Assembly (NCBI GenBank): GCA_027577595.1
Contig: JANBRJ010000008.1
Span: 244,804-308,803, forward strand
DNA length: 64,000 nucleotides
From: Coemansia sp. RSA 487
Lineage: Eukaryota; Kickxellomycota; Kickxellomycetes; Kickxellales; Kickxellaceae
Reading direction: 5' to 3'
Below, in pieces: positions 20,007 to 28,760 of this stretch. How positions within the stretch are numbered: position 1 is the stretch's first letter; each line of letters opens with the position of its first letter. A program made the translations under genes and the position numbers. The notes under the pieces were generated by a model, which saw nothing but the letters and a program-made list of their open reading frames with translations, was not told the origin of the DNA and made no database searches.

Positions 20007-21011
20007 ATGGAAGCCATTCCTACAATTGAAATCGGTGTCCCTGGCGACAAGGTGCGTGTGCCACGTATTGGCCTTGGAACCATGGGTATGTCCACTTCGT
20101 TTGGCCCGACAAACGATGAAGAATCCGTCAAAGTGCTGGAGCGCTCGATAGAGCTTGGGTGTACCTTCTGGGACACTGCTGGTTTCTACGGCTTGGGCCA
20201 CAACGAACAGCTTCTTTCGCGTGTTCTGAAAAACAACAGGAGCAAAGTATTCGTGGCTACCAAATTCGGGCTGAATTTGCGTGAGCCCGAGGATGACCCG
20301 CCCAAAGTGTTTGCCCACTACATCACAGGGTTCAGCGGAAAACGTGAATTCGTGCGCGAGTGCTTGCACAAATCGCTTGAGCGTCTGGATACCGACTATG
20401 TCGACATGTATATGATTGGCCGTATCGACCGTGACACTCCTCTTGAAGAGACTGTTGGCGCGATGGCTGAGCTTGTGAAGGAAGGAAAGGTCCGCTACCT
20501 TGCGCTGTCCGAATGCACTGCTGATGATCTGCGCCGCGCCTACAAGGTCCATCCGATAGCTGCGGTGGAGGTCGAGTACAGCGCGTGGTCGCTGGAGATC
20601 GAAACTGACGGCTTGCTTGATGCTTGCCGCGAGCTAGGAGTAACTGTTATTGCATACTCGCCGCTTGGTCGCGGATTCCTTACTGGTCGTGTTCGCAGCC
20701 TCGATGTCCTTCACGGGGAGGATATACGCACCATTCTCGACCGCTTCCAGCCAGAAAACATGGGTGCAAACCTCAAACTCGTCGATAAGTTTGAGCTCTT
20801 GGCGGCGAGACACAATGCAACCGCTGGACAGCTTGCCCTCGCATGGCTGCTGAGGCAAGAGGAGAACCTTATTGCAATCCCTGGCACCAAAAAGATAAAG
20901 TACTTGGAAGAGAACCTCGGTGCTGCACAAGTAAAGCTGAGCGATGCTGAGCTCAAGGAACTTAGGGATGTTGTTGACAACGCCGATATCCAGGGGAGGC
21001 GTATCAGATAG
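20007..21011 (+). CDS. Aldo/keto reductase paralog 2
   Basis: A 334-residue copy of the AKR8/AKR13-type fold, with GLGTMGMSTSFG, FWDTAGFYG, VATKFG, YSPLGRGFLTGR and AIPGTKKIKYLEENLGA. Catalytic Asp, Tyr and Lys are kept, but the catalytic His is Gly (YMIGRID). The start is set at the ATG where homology with the paralogs begins (MEAIPTIEIG). The open frame extends 81 codons further upstream to an ATG at 19764; that stretch has no counterpart in the other copies. Usual substrates of the family are aldehydes such as pyridoxal, but with the His missing I do not predict one. Confidence 0.9.
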   Translation: MEAIPTIEIGVPGDKVRVPRIGLGTMGMSTSFGPTNDEESVKVLERSIELGCTFWDTAGFYGLGHNEQLLSRVLKNNRSKVFVATKFGLNLREPEDDPPKVFAHYITGFSGKREFVRECLHKSLERLDTDYVDMYMIGRIDRDTPLEETVGAMAELVKEGKVRYLALSECTADDLRRAYKVHPIAAVEVEYSAWSLEIETDGLLDACRELGVTVIAYSPLGRGFLTGRVRSLDVLHGEDIRTILDRFQPENMGANLKLVDKFELLAARHNATAGQLALAWLLRQEENLIAIPGTKKIKYLEENLGAAQVKLSDAELKELRDVVDNADIQGRRIR

Positions 21012-21402
21012 TTATAGCTGATATGTTGGGCTTTTGGCCTTTTGGCCTTTCCATCAATTCTCGTTTTTCTAGATAGAAACTCCAGAGCAAATGTTGCATT
21101 TTTGTGCGTAATCTGTGCTCTTTCCATTGAGCACTTTACCTTTTTTTTCAAACAAATTCGCTATTGTTTTCTATAGCCACTTTATTCTCTGGACGCAGCA
21201 CATTCAGCATGTTGACACATTACATTAGCCGGAAAATCTTTTGGCGATCAGCATTTTGCCTGCCAAGACCCTCGCTTTTATAACTTGAGAAATGACATGA
21301 GTATTGAAAATTGGCCTTTCTTTTCCAGCACCCTCCCTTTTTGCATCGCCAGCATCACCATCATCTTGTTAAACTTCTCTATATCTAAACGCTAACAAAT
21401 AA
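21012..21402. other. Spacer between AKR paralogs 2 and 3
   Basis: The promoter of the third copy. A TATAACTT-like box lies near 21277. The CGG-N3-CCG block found before copies 1 and 2 is not present, suggesting different control. Confidence 0.45.
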
Positions 21403-22425
21403 ATGATGGCTACTGGCCCTACTGTTGAAATCGGCGTTCCTGGCGACAAGGTGCGCGTGCCGCGAATTGGCCTTGGAACCATGGGCATGTCTGCTGCGTT
21501 TGGCCCCACCAACGACGAGCAATCTCTCAAGGTCTTGGAGCGTGCCATCGACATTGGATGCACATTCTGGGATACCGCCGACGTATATGGCATAGGCCAT
21601 AACGAGGAGCTCCTTTCGCGCATTCTAAAAGACCAGAGAGAAAAAGTATTTGTGTCCACAAAGTTCGGAGTCGTGCTGCGTGCGCCTGAAGAATCCCCTC
21701 CCAAGGTTTTCTCCCATTACATTGTTGGCTATAACGGAAAACGCGAGTATGTCTGCGAGAGCTTGCACAAATCGCTTGAGCGTCTAGGTGTCGACTATGT
21801 TGATCTGTACATCATTGGTCGTATTGACCACAGTACCCCGCTAGAAGAGACAGTTGGTGCCATGGCCGAGCTCGTCAAGGAAGGCAAGATTCGCTATATT
21901 GGCATATCTGAATGTACACCCGAGGAACTGCGCCGTGCTTACAAGGTCCATCCGATAGCTGCGGTGGAGGTCGAGTACAGCGCGTGGACGCTGGATATCG
22001 AAACAAACGGCTTGCTTGACGCTTGTCGTGAGCTTGGAGTGACTGTTATCGCATACTCCCCGCTTGGCCGTGGATTCCTTACTGGTCGGGTTCGAAGCAT
22101 GGGTGAATTGGACAAGGAGGACATACGCAACAATCTCGATCGCTTCCAGCCGCAAAACATCGACACCAACCTCAGGTTTGTTGACGCTCTGGAAAGCATG
22201 GCCAGAAAACACAACGCAACCGCTGGACAGCTTGCTCTTGCTTGGCTATTGGAACAAGAGAAGAATCTTATTGTCATTCCTGGCACCAAGAAGATAAAAT
22301 ACCTTGAAGAGAACGTTGGCGCTGGGCAAATCAAGCTGAGCGATGCCGAGCTCAACGAGCTTAGAGGCCTCATTGACCAGGCAAACATTCAGGGTAGCCG
22401 CTTCAGGAAGCAAAAGTCATCATAG
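21403..22425 (+). CDS. Aldo/keto reductase paralog 3
   Basis: A 340-residue third tandem copy. It has the most typical AKR N-terminal half (FWDTADVYGIGHNEELL, VSTKFG), so Asp, Tyr and Lys are present. The histidine position is again Gly (YIIGRID), with a His four residues further (RIDHS) that is not at the tetrad position. The cofactor end VIPGTKKIKYLEENVGA is intact. It starts with two ATGs in a row (MMATGP). The sequence is strongly similar to copies 1 and 2, consistent with tandem duplication followed by divergence. Confidence 0.92.
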   Translation: MMATGPTVEIGVPGDKVRVPRIGLGTMGMSAAFGPTNDEQSLKVLERAIDIGCTFWDTADVYGIGHNEELLSRILKDQREKVFVSTKFGVVLRAPEESPPKVFSHYIVGYNGKREYVCESLHKSLERLGVDYVDLYIIGRIDHSTPLEETVGAMAELVKEGKIRYIGISECTPEELRRAYKVHPIAAVEVEYSAWTLDIETNGLLDACRELGVTVIAYSPLGRGFLTGRVRSMGELDKEDIRNNLDRFQPQNIDTNLRFVDALESMARKHNATAGQLALAWLLEQEKNLIVIPGTKKIKYLEENVGAGQIKLSDAELNELRGLIDQANIQGSRFRKQKSS

Positions 22426-23311
22426 CGTCAGTAGCTAGCTGCCTTTTCAAACTGAGCACCACTAAAATGCAGAGATATATTATTGGATCATTTTTATTTT
22501 AGATCCGTATTTCTGCTCTAGCTCATCCGACGTCTCAATGGCAAACAGCCAAGGACTATTTATGATTGGCAGCCAAATCGATATGTAAGAGAACTGATTG
22601 GACTGGCCATTCGACACTCTGGAAGACTAATGGACTGCTGTTTTGCGTGGAACTAGAAAACAGAACTGGAAAGCAGTCAAGTGCCTGGGTGCTGGAGGGG
22701 AGTTCATATTTTGCCAAGAAAAAATAGACATGCTGCCAAGATATTTTTCATGCATGGTCGATTTTTGTTGTTGACATGAGGATTTTCGATTTTGTATCAA
22801 ACCCAACTTTGGGCTTCTCCTCTTTCCCTAACAGAAATACACAAGGAATACAAAGAAAACCTGTTTGGATATAAAGCAAATCGTGGAAGGGGGAGGAGGG
22901 ATCATTGGAACTCTAAAAAAACTGATTCTTTCTGTTTGCAGAAACAGGAAAATAAACAGAACCAGTAAGGGATAAATCACTGCAAATCAAGAACCATCGT
23001 TGATGCAATTGCAAAGACTATTGACGTAAACAAACAAAGAGTATATGCTTCCTTTTGGTGGACTTGGCAGATAGCAGGGCTTTTGTAAAATGCCTTGTTT
23101 CTTGGTGGTCCAGTTTTTTTATTACCTTGGAAACAGCCCCCCTCTCCAGTAAAACAGTACTTGGCGTTCTCTTTTCCTTTGCCAATTTTTTTGTAGCATT
23201 GTGAATTATTTCCACACTTCTCTTGCACAGTCCCAAGCTCTCTACTTTACATGTCCTAGTCCTACTTTACTACTTTTTTCATTTTCATTTTCACTCCACC
23301 GACCAGCAGAG
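22426..23311. other. 0.9 kb spacer after the AKR array
   Basis: AT-rich 3' flank of AKR3 and leader of the next gene, ending in a T/C-rich stretch. A small minus-strand open frame at 22977-23228 has no protein-like features. No repeat is recognised. Confidence 0.45.
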
Positions 23312-25003
23312 ATGGTTGGAAACGCAGACCACAGCCTTATGTGTAGACCCGGACGGTTAAGTGTTCGGCGGTGCAACAGAGTGGCATTCATAGTTCTTAT
23401 CGCTCTGATTGTTCTTCTGATGACAACGCTCTCGCCGCCGCAAAATAAAGAGCCGCCACACCCGCCACACCCGTATGCTGGCGACAGCGGCAAGCCTGCC
23501 AGCCCATTTCCAAACAGCTGGATAGACGAGAACAAGAGCCGATTGCAGCTGTGGTTCTCGCGACCAGACTACTACCGGTGCGCAGATCTTCCGGTTCTGC
23601 CTGAATTCTGGACACTCGAGGAAGCAACGTCACCTGCGTTTGTCGATATCCCACGCACAAGGGCCATTGAGGTGGGAGAAACCGTGTGCGTGCGTGTAGT
23701 GGTTCCAGCACGGGCGCCTCGCGCATCGATGCTGTATACGCCGTTCCCGGGCATGCCGTGGGACAGCGTGATGTTGGATCTTGTGGGAAACAAAACCGGG
23801 ATTAGCGTGCCTGTGCAGCTGCGCCCCACGCCCGACCACCGCAACGCGATGCGCGACAGCGTGCATGTGTACGAGGCCGATGTGCTGCTGCGCGACGTCG
23901 ATGTGTATCGCCCGCAGGGGATGGTTGAATACCGTGATGCGGAATGGAACCCGGAGGACGGGCTGCCTACGGTGAGCTACGATCCGGAGCCGCTGCTGAT
24001 CTCAGATCTGATGGAAGTCGAGGTAGCCGACCAGTTTGGCCGCAGCCCCTACAGCATGGAACGGTACATGGAGCTCCCCCTGTGCACCGACACGAGCCCC
24101 GAGGGCCGGTGGGTGCAAGCATCGGACCTTCCCTTCAACACTACGGCGCTTCCGGCGCCCGACCACAACGGTCGGATATGGATGCCGTACAAATGTCGGC
24201 TCCAACAGTACAGCTACCCGGATTTTGCAAAATGCTTGTTGCGAAAGTACCCTCTGATGCATTTCTACGGCGACTCGAACATGCGACGCATGCTGAAGAA
24301 GCTGACAACCCTGGGCGAGTGGTGCGGGCAGCCAGAGAGCCACACGACGCACAGCTGCATGTGCGAGGACCATGGGGAGCCGTTCGACCGCTTCAATGTG
24401 GACCACCACGAGATTCTGATCGACATCGATCCTGTCAGGGGCGGTCGCAGACCCTCTGCCACCAACTTTACTGCATCCATCCCGCCTCCCAACAAATCGC
24501 GCATCTACTTCCGACGCTGGGGCGGGCTAACCGCACGCAACCCGATGCCGTGGCCACGGTCGTTCGAAGCAGGCGTGCAGCACTACTTTGGCACTCCGCA
24601 GCTTGTGCTCCTATCGCTGACAAATTGGGACTCCGCCTTCTCGACTCGCACGTACTTTGCTTCCCAGCTCGACCAGCTCGTGACGCATATGCAAAGCAGC
24701 TACGGCCCTGAAATAGAGATCATCGTGCGCACAGGCCAGTACTACTGTTGCCGCACCGATCTGACCGGAGCAAAGCGCCAGTACTCGAGGCTGCGAAACA
24801 AGGGCTTCGACAAGTATATAACCGATGTATTGACAGAACGGTTGGGCGTCACGCGTAAAATATCCATCTGGGACGTCTCTGCGTTGATGGAGAGCCAGTC
24901 CTTGGATGTGCGCGGCACTCCTCCATTCTGCGACTCGAACCATGCGCGCTCCGAAATCCTGGAGGTCGAAAACCAGCTGCTGTTCAACCACATGTGTAAC
25001 TAA
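23312..25003 (+). CDS. Type II membrane protein, NXPE/PC-esterase-like
   Basis: A 563-residue protein with a short cytosolic N-terminus, one membrane anchor at about residues 25-45 (VAFIVLIALIVLLMTTL), then a lumenal part. This has a beta-rich region (about 100-220) and a GDSL-like esterase/acyltransferase domain with FYGDSNMRR at about 320 and CDSNHARSE near 540, positioned as the GDS and DxxH blocks of PC-esterase (PMR5/TBL, Cas1, NXPE) proteins. Such enzymes O-acetylate glycans in the Golgi; the acceptor here is unknown. The open frame begins at a GTG at 23201; the first ATG at 23312 directly precedes the anchor and is preferred. Confidence 0.72.
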   Translation: MVGNADHSLMCRPGRLSVRRCNRVAFIVLIALIVLLMTTLSPPQNKEPPHPPHPYAGDSGKPASPFPNSWIDENKSRLQLWFSRPDYYRCADLPVLPEFWTLEEATSPAFVDIPRTRAIEVGETVCVRVVVPARAPRASMLYTPFPGMPWDSVMLDLVGNKTGISVPVQLRPTPDHRNAMRDSVHVYEADVLLRDVDVYRPQGMVEYRDAEWNPEDGLPTVSYDPEPLLISDLMEVEVADQFGRSPYSMERYMELPLCTDTSPEGRWVQASDLPFNTTALPAPDHNGRIWMPYKCRLQQYSYPDFAKCLLRKYPLMHFYGDSNMRRMLKKLTTLGEWCGQPESHTTHSCMCEDHGEPFDRFNVDHHEILIDIDPVRGGRRPSATNFTASIPPPNKSRIYFRRWGGLTARNPMPWPRSFEAGVQHYFGTPQLVLLSLTNWDSAFSTRTYFASQLDQLVTHMQSSYGPEIEIIVRTGQYYCCRTDLTGAKRQYSRLRNKGFDKYITDVLTERLGVTRKISIWDVSALMESQSLDVRGTPPFCDSNHARSEILEVENQLLFNHMCN

Positions 25004-25134
25004 CTGACTCTTTCTATAAATGTGATTTCCAAAAGGGTACCCTTTATATTTATTCGCAAATAAACTTTGATACAGACCTAATGAGAGCACGTGGTTAGCT
25101 GGCCTTCGATTACCCTGGAGCTGGTGGAAAGCTG

Positions 25135-25338
25135 CTATTTTGATCCAATACCAAGGGCTCCGAGCAGAGCTCCAAACACCGGAACTGGACTAACGAGCTT
25201 GTCTGTGGCGCTCAGCACCGTGTCTCCCGATCCTGGAAGTGCTAGTCCGCCGGTATCAGGTGTCGGTGCAGCTAGCGAAACGGCTAGAACCGCCATAGCA
25301 GAAATAAACCTCAAGGATGAAATGGTGACGAGTTTCAT
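25135..25338 (-). CDS. Small secreted hypothetical protein
   Basis: A 67-residue peptide with a good signal peptide (MKLVTISSLRFISAMAVLAVSLA, cleavage near AAP) and a Gly/Pro/Leu-rich mature part of about 45 residues ending GALLGALGIGSK. It has no Cys. The start ATG at 25338 is chosen because the upstream frame begins with TTG. It lies tail to tail with the NXPE-like gene. I recognise no family; it could be a small cell-surface peptide or a chance frame, but the signal peptide favours a real gene. Confidence 0.5.
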   Translation of the reverse strand: MKLVTISSLRFISAMAVLAVSLAAPTPDTGGLALPGSGDTVLSATDKLVSPVPVFGALLGALGIGSK

Positions 25339-25468
25339 AGTATGTGTATCTTGTATCAAAAGCTAATAAAAATATGAAAGAAAGTTGTGAAAAAAAAATC
25401 AACTCAAGCCAAGAACCAATATTTTCTAAAAAAAAAAGCCACAGCATTGAAAGGAAAACATATAAAGC

Positions 25469-26998
25469 TTACACAACAGAGACAGACGATGAAACTTTTG
25501 TTGTTCCAGAGCAACAATCGTCTTTGCGACCAACTCGCAAAACGCTGTGAATGCCGATTGAATGGATCTTGACAAGGTCAGCAACCGCTATTCCTTTGGT
25601 TTCGGGCAAAAAGAACAACAAAAACACAACCGCCAGCGCATTGCCACTGGCAAAGATCAGGAAAGTGTATCCGCCAACCAGCGACAGCAGTGGAGCAAAT
25701 GCCAGCCCAACAACAAAGATACCAATATAGCACACGCTGTTATTGATGGCCATCAAGGCAGAAGTCGCGTATGTCGGTGTCAGCTCGTTGGGAACTACCC
25801 ACGGAAGCGGGCCTGGGCCAATAAAGAACACAATGAAGTACAGAAACACACCCGATATGGCCATCCGCGAAAGCCCCGCAACTACGCTCCCAACAGAAAT
25901 AAACACGCAAAAGACGCACATTGCCCCATGCGCAAAAAGCATTAATGTGCGCCGGCCCCAATAGTTGGCGAGAAACATTCCGCCCAGCGTAGCCAAAGCT
26001 CCGACCACCATTAGAACCACCGACAGAATTTGCGGGAACGTCGGCTTGCTTACATCCACGGGAGAATCGGTGGTGGGTTGAGTCGATATGCTGCTGAACA
26101 GTGTGGTTGAGAAAAATCCAATCGAGCTGATACCGCTGGCTTGCTGGAAAAACATCAACGCAACCGCTACCAGCAGCTGATGGCGCAGGTTATCTGGCGT
26201 CCTGCCGAGCACCAAATCCACCACCGACGCAGCATTGGATTCTGGCGCGGTACTCCCATACATGAGTTCTAATTCATCGGTGATATCCACGCAGCTGCCC
26301 TTCCGCAACCGCAACAATGCCCCACGGGCCTCCACATCTTTACCATTCATTGCCAACCATCGGGGCGATTCGACGCACAGAAGCATCAATGCCCCGCTCA
26401 CAAGACACAAGAGCCCGGTGACTGCAAACAGAACTCTCCAGAGCGGCGGCTCTAGCGCAGCCAGCGATAGCGCAAACGCAAGCACCATCCCCGTGCTCAC
26501 CGCCATTTGCGTCATGCTCGCCAGCGAGTTGCGCGCCCTTGGTGTGGTGATTTCCACCACATACGTCGTAAACGTTCCGTTGGCTGCTCCCTGCGCTATT
26601 CCGGCGAGCACGCGGCCTGCCGTTACCATTGCTACGTTGATTGACAGCGCAAACACCAGCGTGGCTGCAAGTCCGATAACGTTGGAGTACAGGAGCACCG
26701 AGCGGCGCCCATACTTGTTGGAAAACCGGGTGCACGATAAGGCTCCGCATAGCGCACCCAGCGCATAGGCACCCACAGCGATGCCCCACACAAAATCGGT
26801 GGTCGGGATACAGGAAGGCAGCCCAGAAATGGTGCGTTGCGGGCCGGCTAAGCACTTGGTGATGATATTTCCTGGAATGTTGGTCACCGCCAAGTTCCAC
26901 CCGAAATTCAGTGAGCTGACAGACGCAGCCAAAACGCAGAACAACTGGTATCTGGTGATTCCCAGATCCTGCGACTTTACTTGAGCTTTGACAGACAT
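25469..26998 (-). CDS. MFS sugar porter (hexose transporter-like)
   Basis: A 509-residue, twelve-helix major facilitator of the sugar porter family. Visible signatures are NFGWNLAVTNIPGN in helix 1, SNKYGRRSVLL (loop 2-3 G-R-[KR] motif), GRVLAGIAQGA and YVVEITTPRARNSL, ESPRWLAMNGK at the end of helix 6, FFQQASGISSIGFFST in helix 7, NYWGRRTLML, and FLPETKGI at the end. These are the diagnostic motifs of glucose/hexose carriers. It starts at the ATG at 26998; a nine-codon extension begins with TTG. The loop GLPSCIPT carries a Cys as in animal GLUT-like porters. The substrate is not predictable beyond a monosaccharide. Confidence 0.9.
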   Translation of the reverse strand: MSVKAQVKSQDLGITRYQLFCVLAASVSSLNFGWNLAVTNIPGNIITKCLAGPQRTISGLPSCIPTTDFVWGIAVGAYALGALCGALSCTRFSNKYGRRSVLLYSNVIGLAATLVFALSINVAMVTAGRVLAGIAQGAANGTFTTYVVEITTPRARNSLASMTQMAVSTGMVLAFALSLAALEPPLWRVLFAVTGLLCLVSGALMLLCVESPRWLAMNGKDVEARGALLRLRKGSCVDITDELELMYGSTAPESNAASVVDLVLGRTPDNLRHQLLVAVALMFFQQASGISSIGFFSTTLFSSISTQPTTDSPVDVSKPTFPQILSVVLMVVGALATLGGMFLANYWGRRTLMLFAHGAMCVFCVFISVGSVVAGLSRMAISGVFLYFIVFFIGPGPLPWVVPNELTPTYATSALMAINNSVCYIGIFVVGLAFAPLLSLVGGYTFLIFASGNALAVVFLLFFLPETKGIAVADLVKIHSIGIHSVLRVGRKDDCCSGTTKVSSSVSVV

Positions 26999-27876
26999 CT
27001 TATTTATTGTGTGGAATGTAAACAAGTATTAGCGGCTGTAGGTGTATATTTCGATGAAAATGTTGGAGGTGGGAAGATGTGACCAAGTTGGTTCGAGTTT
27101 TTAACTGTTTGTATTTAGCTAATATCCAAAGTTATAAATGGTAGGGTCCTTCTTATTCTTCTTCCCTGAGCAACAAATGCACAATTGATTTAATGATGTT
27201 TGTAAAACACGGAATATATCTTTCACCATTATTTGAATAGTATATTGACTGCACTTGGATAATAGCCACGCATATTCCATTGTTTTCGATATGCTGTGTG
27301 TCAAGTGCCAAAAATTGGACCCTTCTTTTTTTTATTTACCAACATGTCCAAAAAGCCATTAATTAAGCGAAACGATCAAATGTGGAAAATATTAACAATA
27401 AGCTTCAAAAATAAACATGTCTATTTTAGATACAATTTGGATTTTCATTCCAAGGAAATAAACAGCCCCTGTCTTTTTCTATGTTACTGACTTTGTTGAT
27501 GAATTAAACGAGTACTTACTATCGATTACTTGGGATATTTGTTGTAGCACCAAATGATATTCTATTTGTACTTGCGTGTGATCACTCTCGGATAGCCCAC
27601 TGGCTCCGCAGCTGTGTTTATCATATTCTTCTGACTAGTGCTGGCAGTGTACCACTATCTTGTATGTAATACAAAGAACAGTTCCAACTTATTCCTACAT
27701 CATTTCTCTGCTCCAGGAATAATTACAGCATATAGTTTAATTGGCTCAGTTACTGGAACGCAAGAAACAATATGACCGGCAGGACTCTCTTTGATTATAT
27801 CTACTCTATTTGCGATGATTCTACTGATTCTATTGATTCTATTGATTCTGTGGCAAAATAAAAAGCTACAAATGGG
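26999..27876. other. AT-rich region with possible decayed pol leader
   Basis: No intact gene. On the minus strand the sequence just below 27877 keeps protein-like stretches (for example SCVPVTEPIKLYAVIIPGAE) before stops, plausibly continuing the retroelement relic at 27877-28676. A short ATTGATTCT tandem repeat sits near 27817-27850. Confidence 0.4.
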
Positions 27877-28676
27877 CTATCCTAACTGATTACTAGTTTT
27901 AGCATCTGTGAAACCTCCACGCATTTGATAATAAGCAGCTTGCATGTTGACCAATGATGTTACATGCCACACCCCAGACACAACCCTTTCGCTAATCTGT
28001 CGTCGTATTCTTCCTTTGTGCAGTGCTTCTGCAGATAATGGTATTCCGGGAGTTCTCTGCTTTGGAAGAAAGTTCACATAGCATCCACCTCAATTGGCTC
28101 TGATCTGAACGAATCTTCTGTAGCAAAGAAGGTGCAAGCCATTGAAATCACTGCATCAAATTTGTATTCCTTGTTCGTGGATGCCTCCATAATGAGGCGA
28201 TTGCATAGCTTTGTTGGCATCTTGGTTGCAAAGAACGCTGCAGGCATTCCTATCTTGATGTCGTAATTTGCGCGCTTGCAAAGGATCTTGCACTGTTCTA
28301 GAAATATATCGAATTCCTTGGCAGTCTTTGGTGTGGAAAGTCGGCTAATCCTTGCGCATGCATCCAAACAATTGATAGCATCGCAGTGCGTCAGAACAAG
28401 GAACTCCTTGAATGCGTCCCAGTCTTCATATGTGCGTTTCTTCGTTTTGCACCAGGTGTTGTACTCACTAGACTTTTCCATCGGAACTTTGCTCATGGCA
28501 AGACCTATCCACAAGGAGCTGTGGATATTGGATTCCCTGAAGTTGCACTCAATACCGTAAATCCAAGGCTCAACAAGAATGGTTGTGTTTGGCTCGTTTG
28601 TTAGTTGTAGTGGGTTGAGAATCTTCAGAATCTCAACTCTTTCTGCAATTGACAGGGGTATGACTTTCTCTGTCAT
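27877..28676 (-). pseudogene. Decayed LTR-retrotransposon gag (Ty3/gypsy-like)
   Basis: The first part (28074-28676, about 200 codons) is open and resembles a retroelement capsid: a Trp/Phe-rich core (YEDWDAFKEFLVLTHCDAI) and a helical C-terminal half ending EPIEVDAM. After a stop and frame change the second part (27877-28077) reads LPKQRTPGIPLSAEALHKG. Changing frame once more gives a zinc-knuckle-like CLGCGM-stop-HHWSTC. So the nucleic-acid-binding knuckle is present but broken by a frameshift and a nonsense codon. No intact protease, reverse transcriptase or integrase follows. A primer-binding-site-like sequence lies 70 bases upstream of the gag start. Non-functional remnant. Confidence 0.7.
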
Positions 28677-28745
28677 CTTTGCTTAGCTTACTTAATATAA
28701 CCTTTAATGAGGAAGCGCTTAAAAGGCTATATAAGTTTTAAGAGG

Positions 28746-28757
28746 GTGGTGCTACCA
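28746..28757 (-). other. Primer-binding-site-like sequence (initiator tRNA-Met type)
   Basis: On the minus strand it reads TGGTAGCACCAC, two differences from TGGTAGCGCCGC, the complement of the initiator tRNA-Met 3' end used by many fungal LTR elements. Both differences are G to A at CpG. It follows a TGTAACA-AT junction that would be the end of the 5' LTR (28760 rightwards). Confidence 0.5.
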
Positions 28758-28760
28758 ATT

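Noticed and set aside
18014-22425. AKR array as a polycistronic operon
   Set aside because: Each gene has its own TATA-like box and 390-980 bases of spacer, so separate transcripts are expected.
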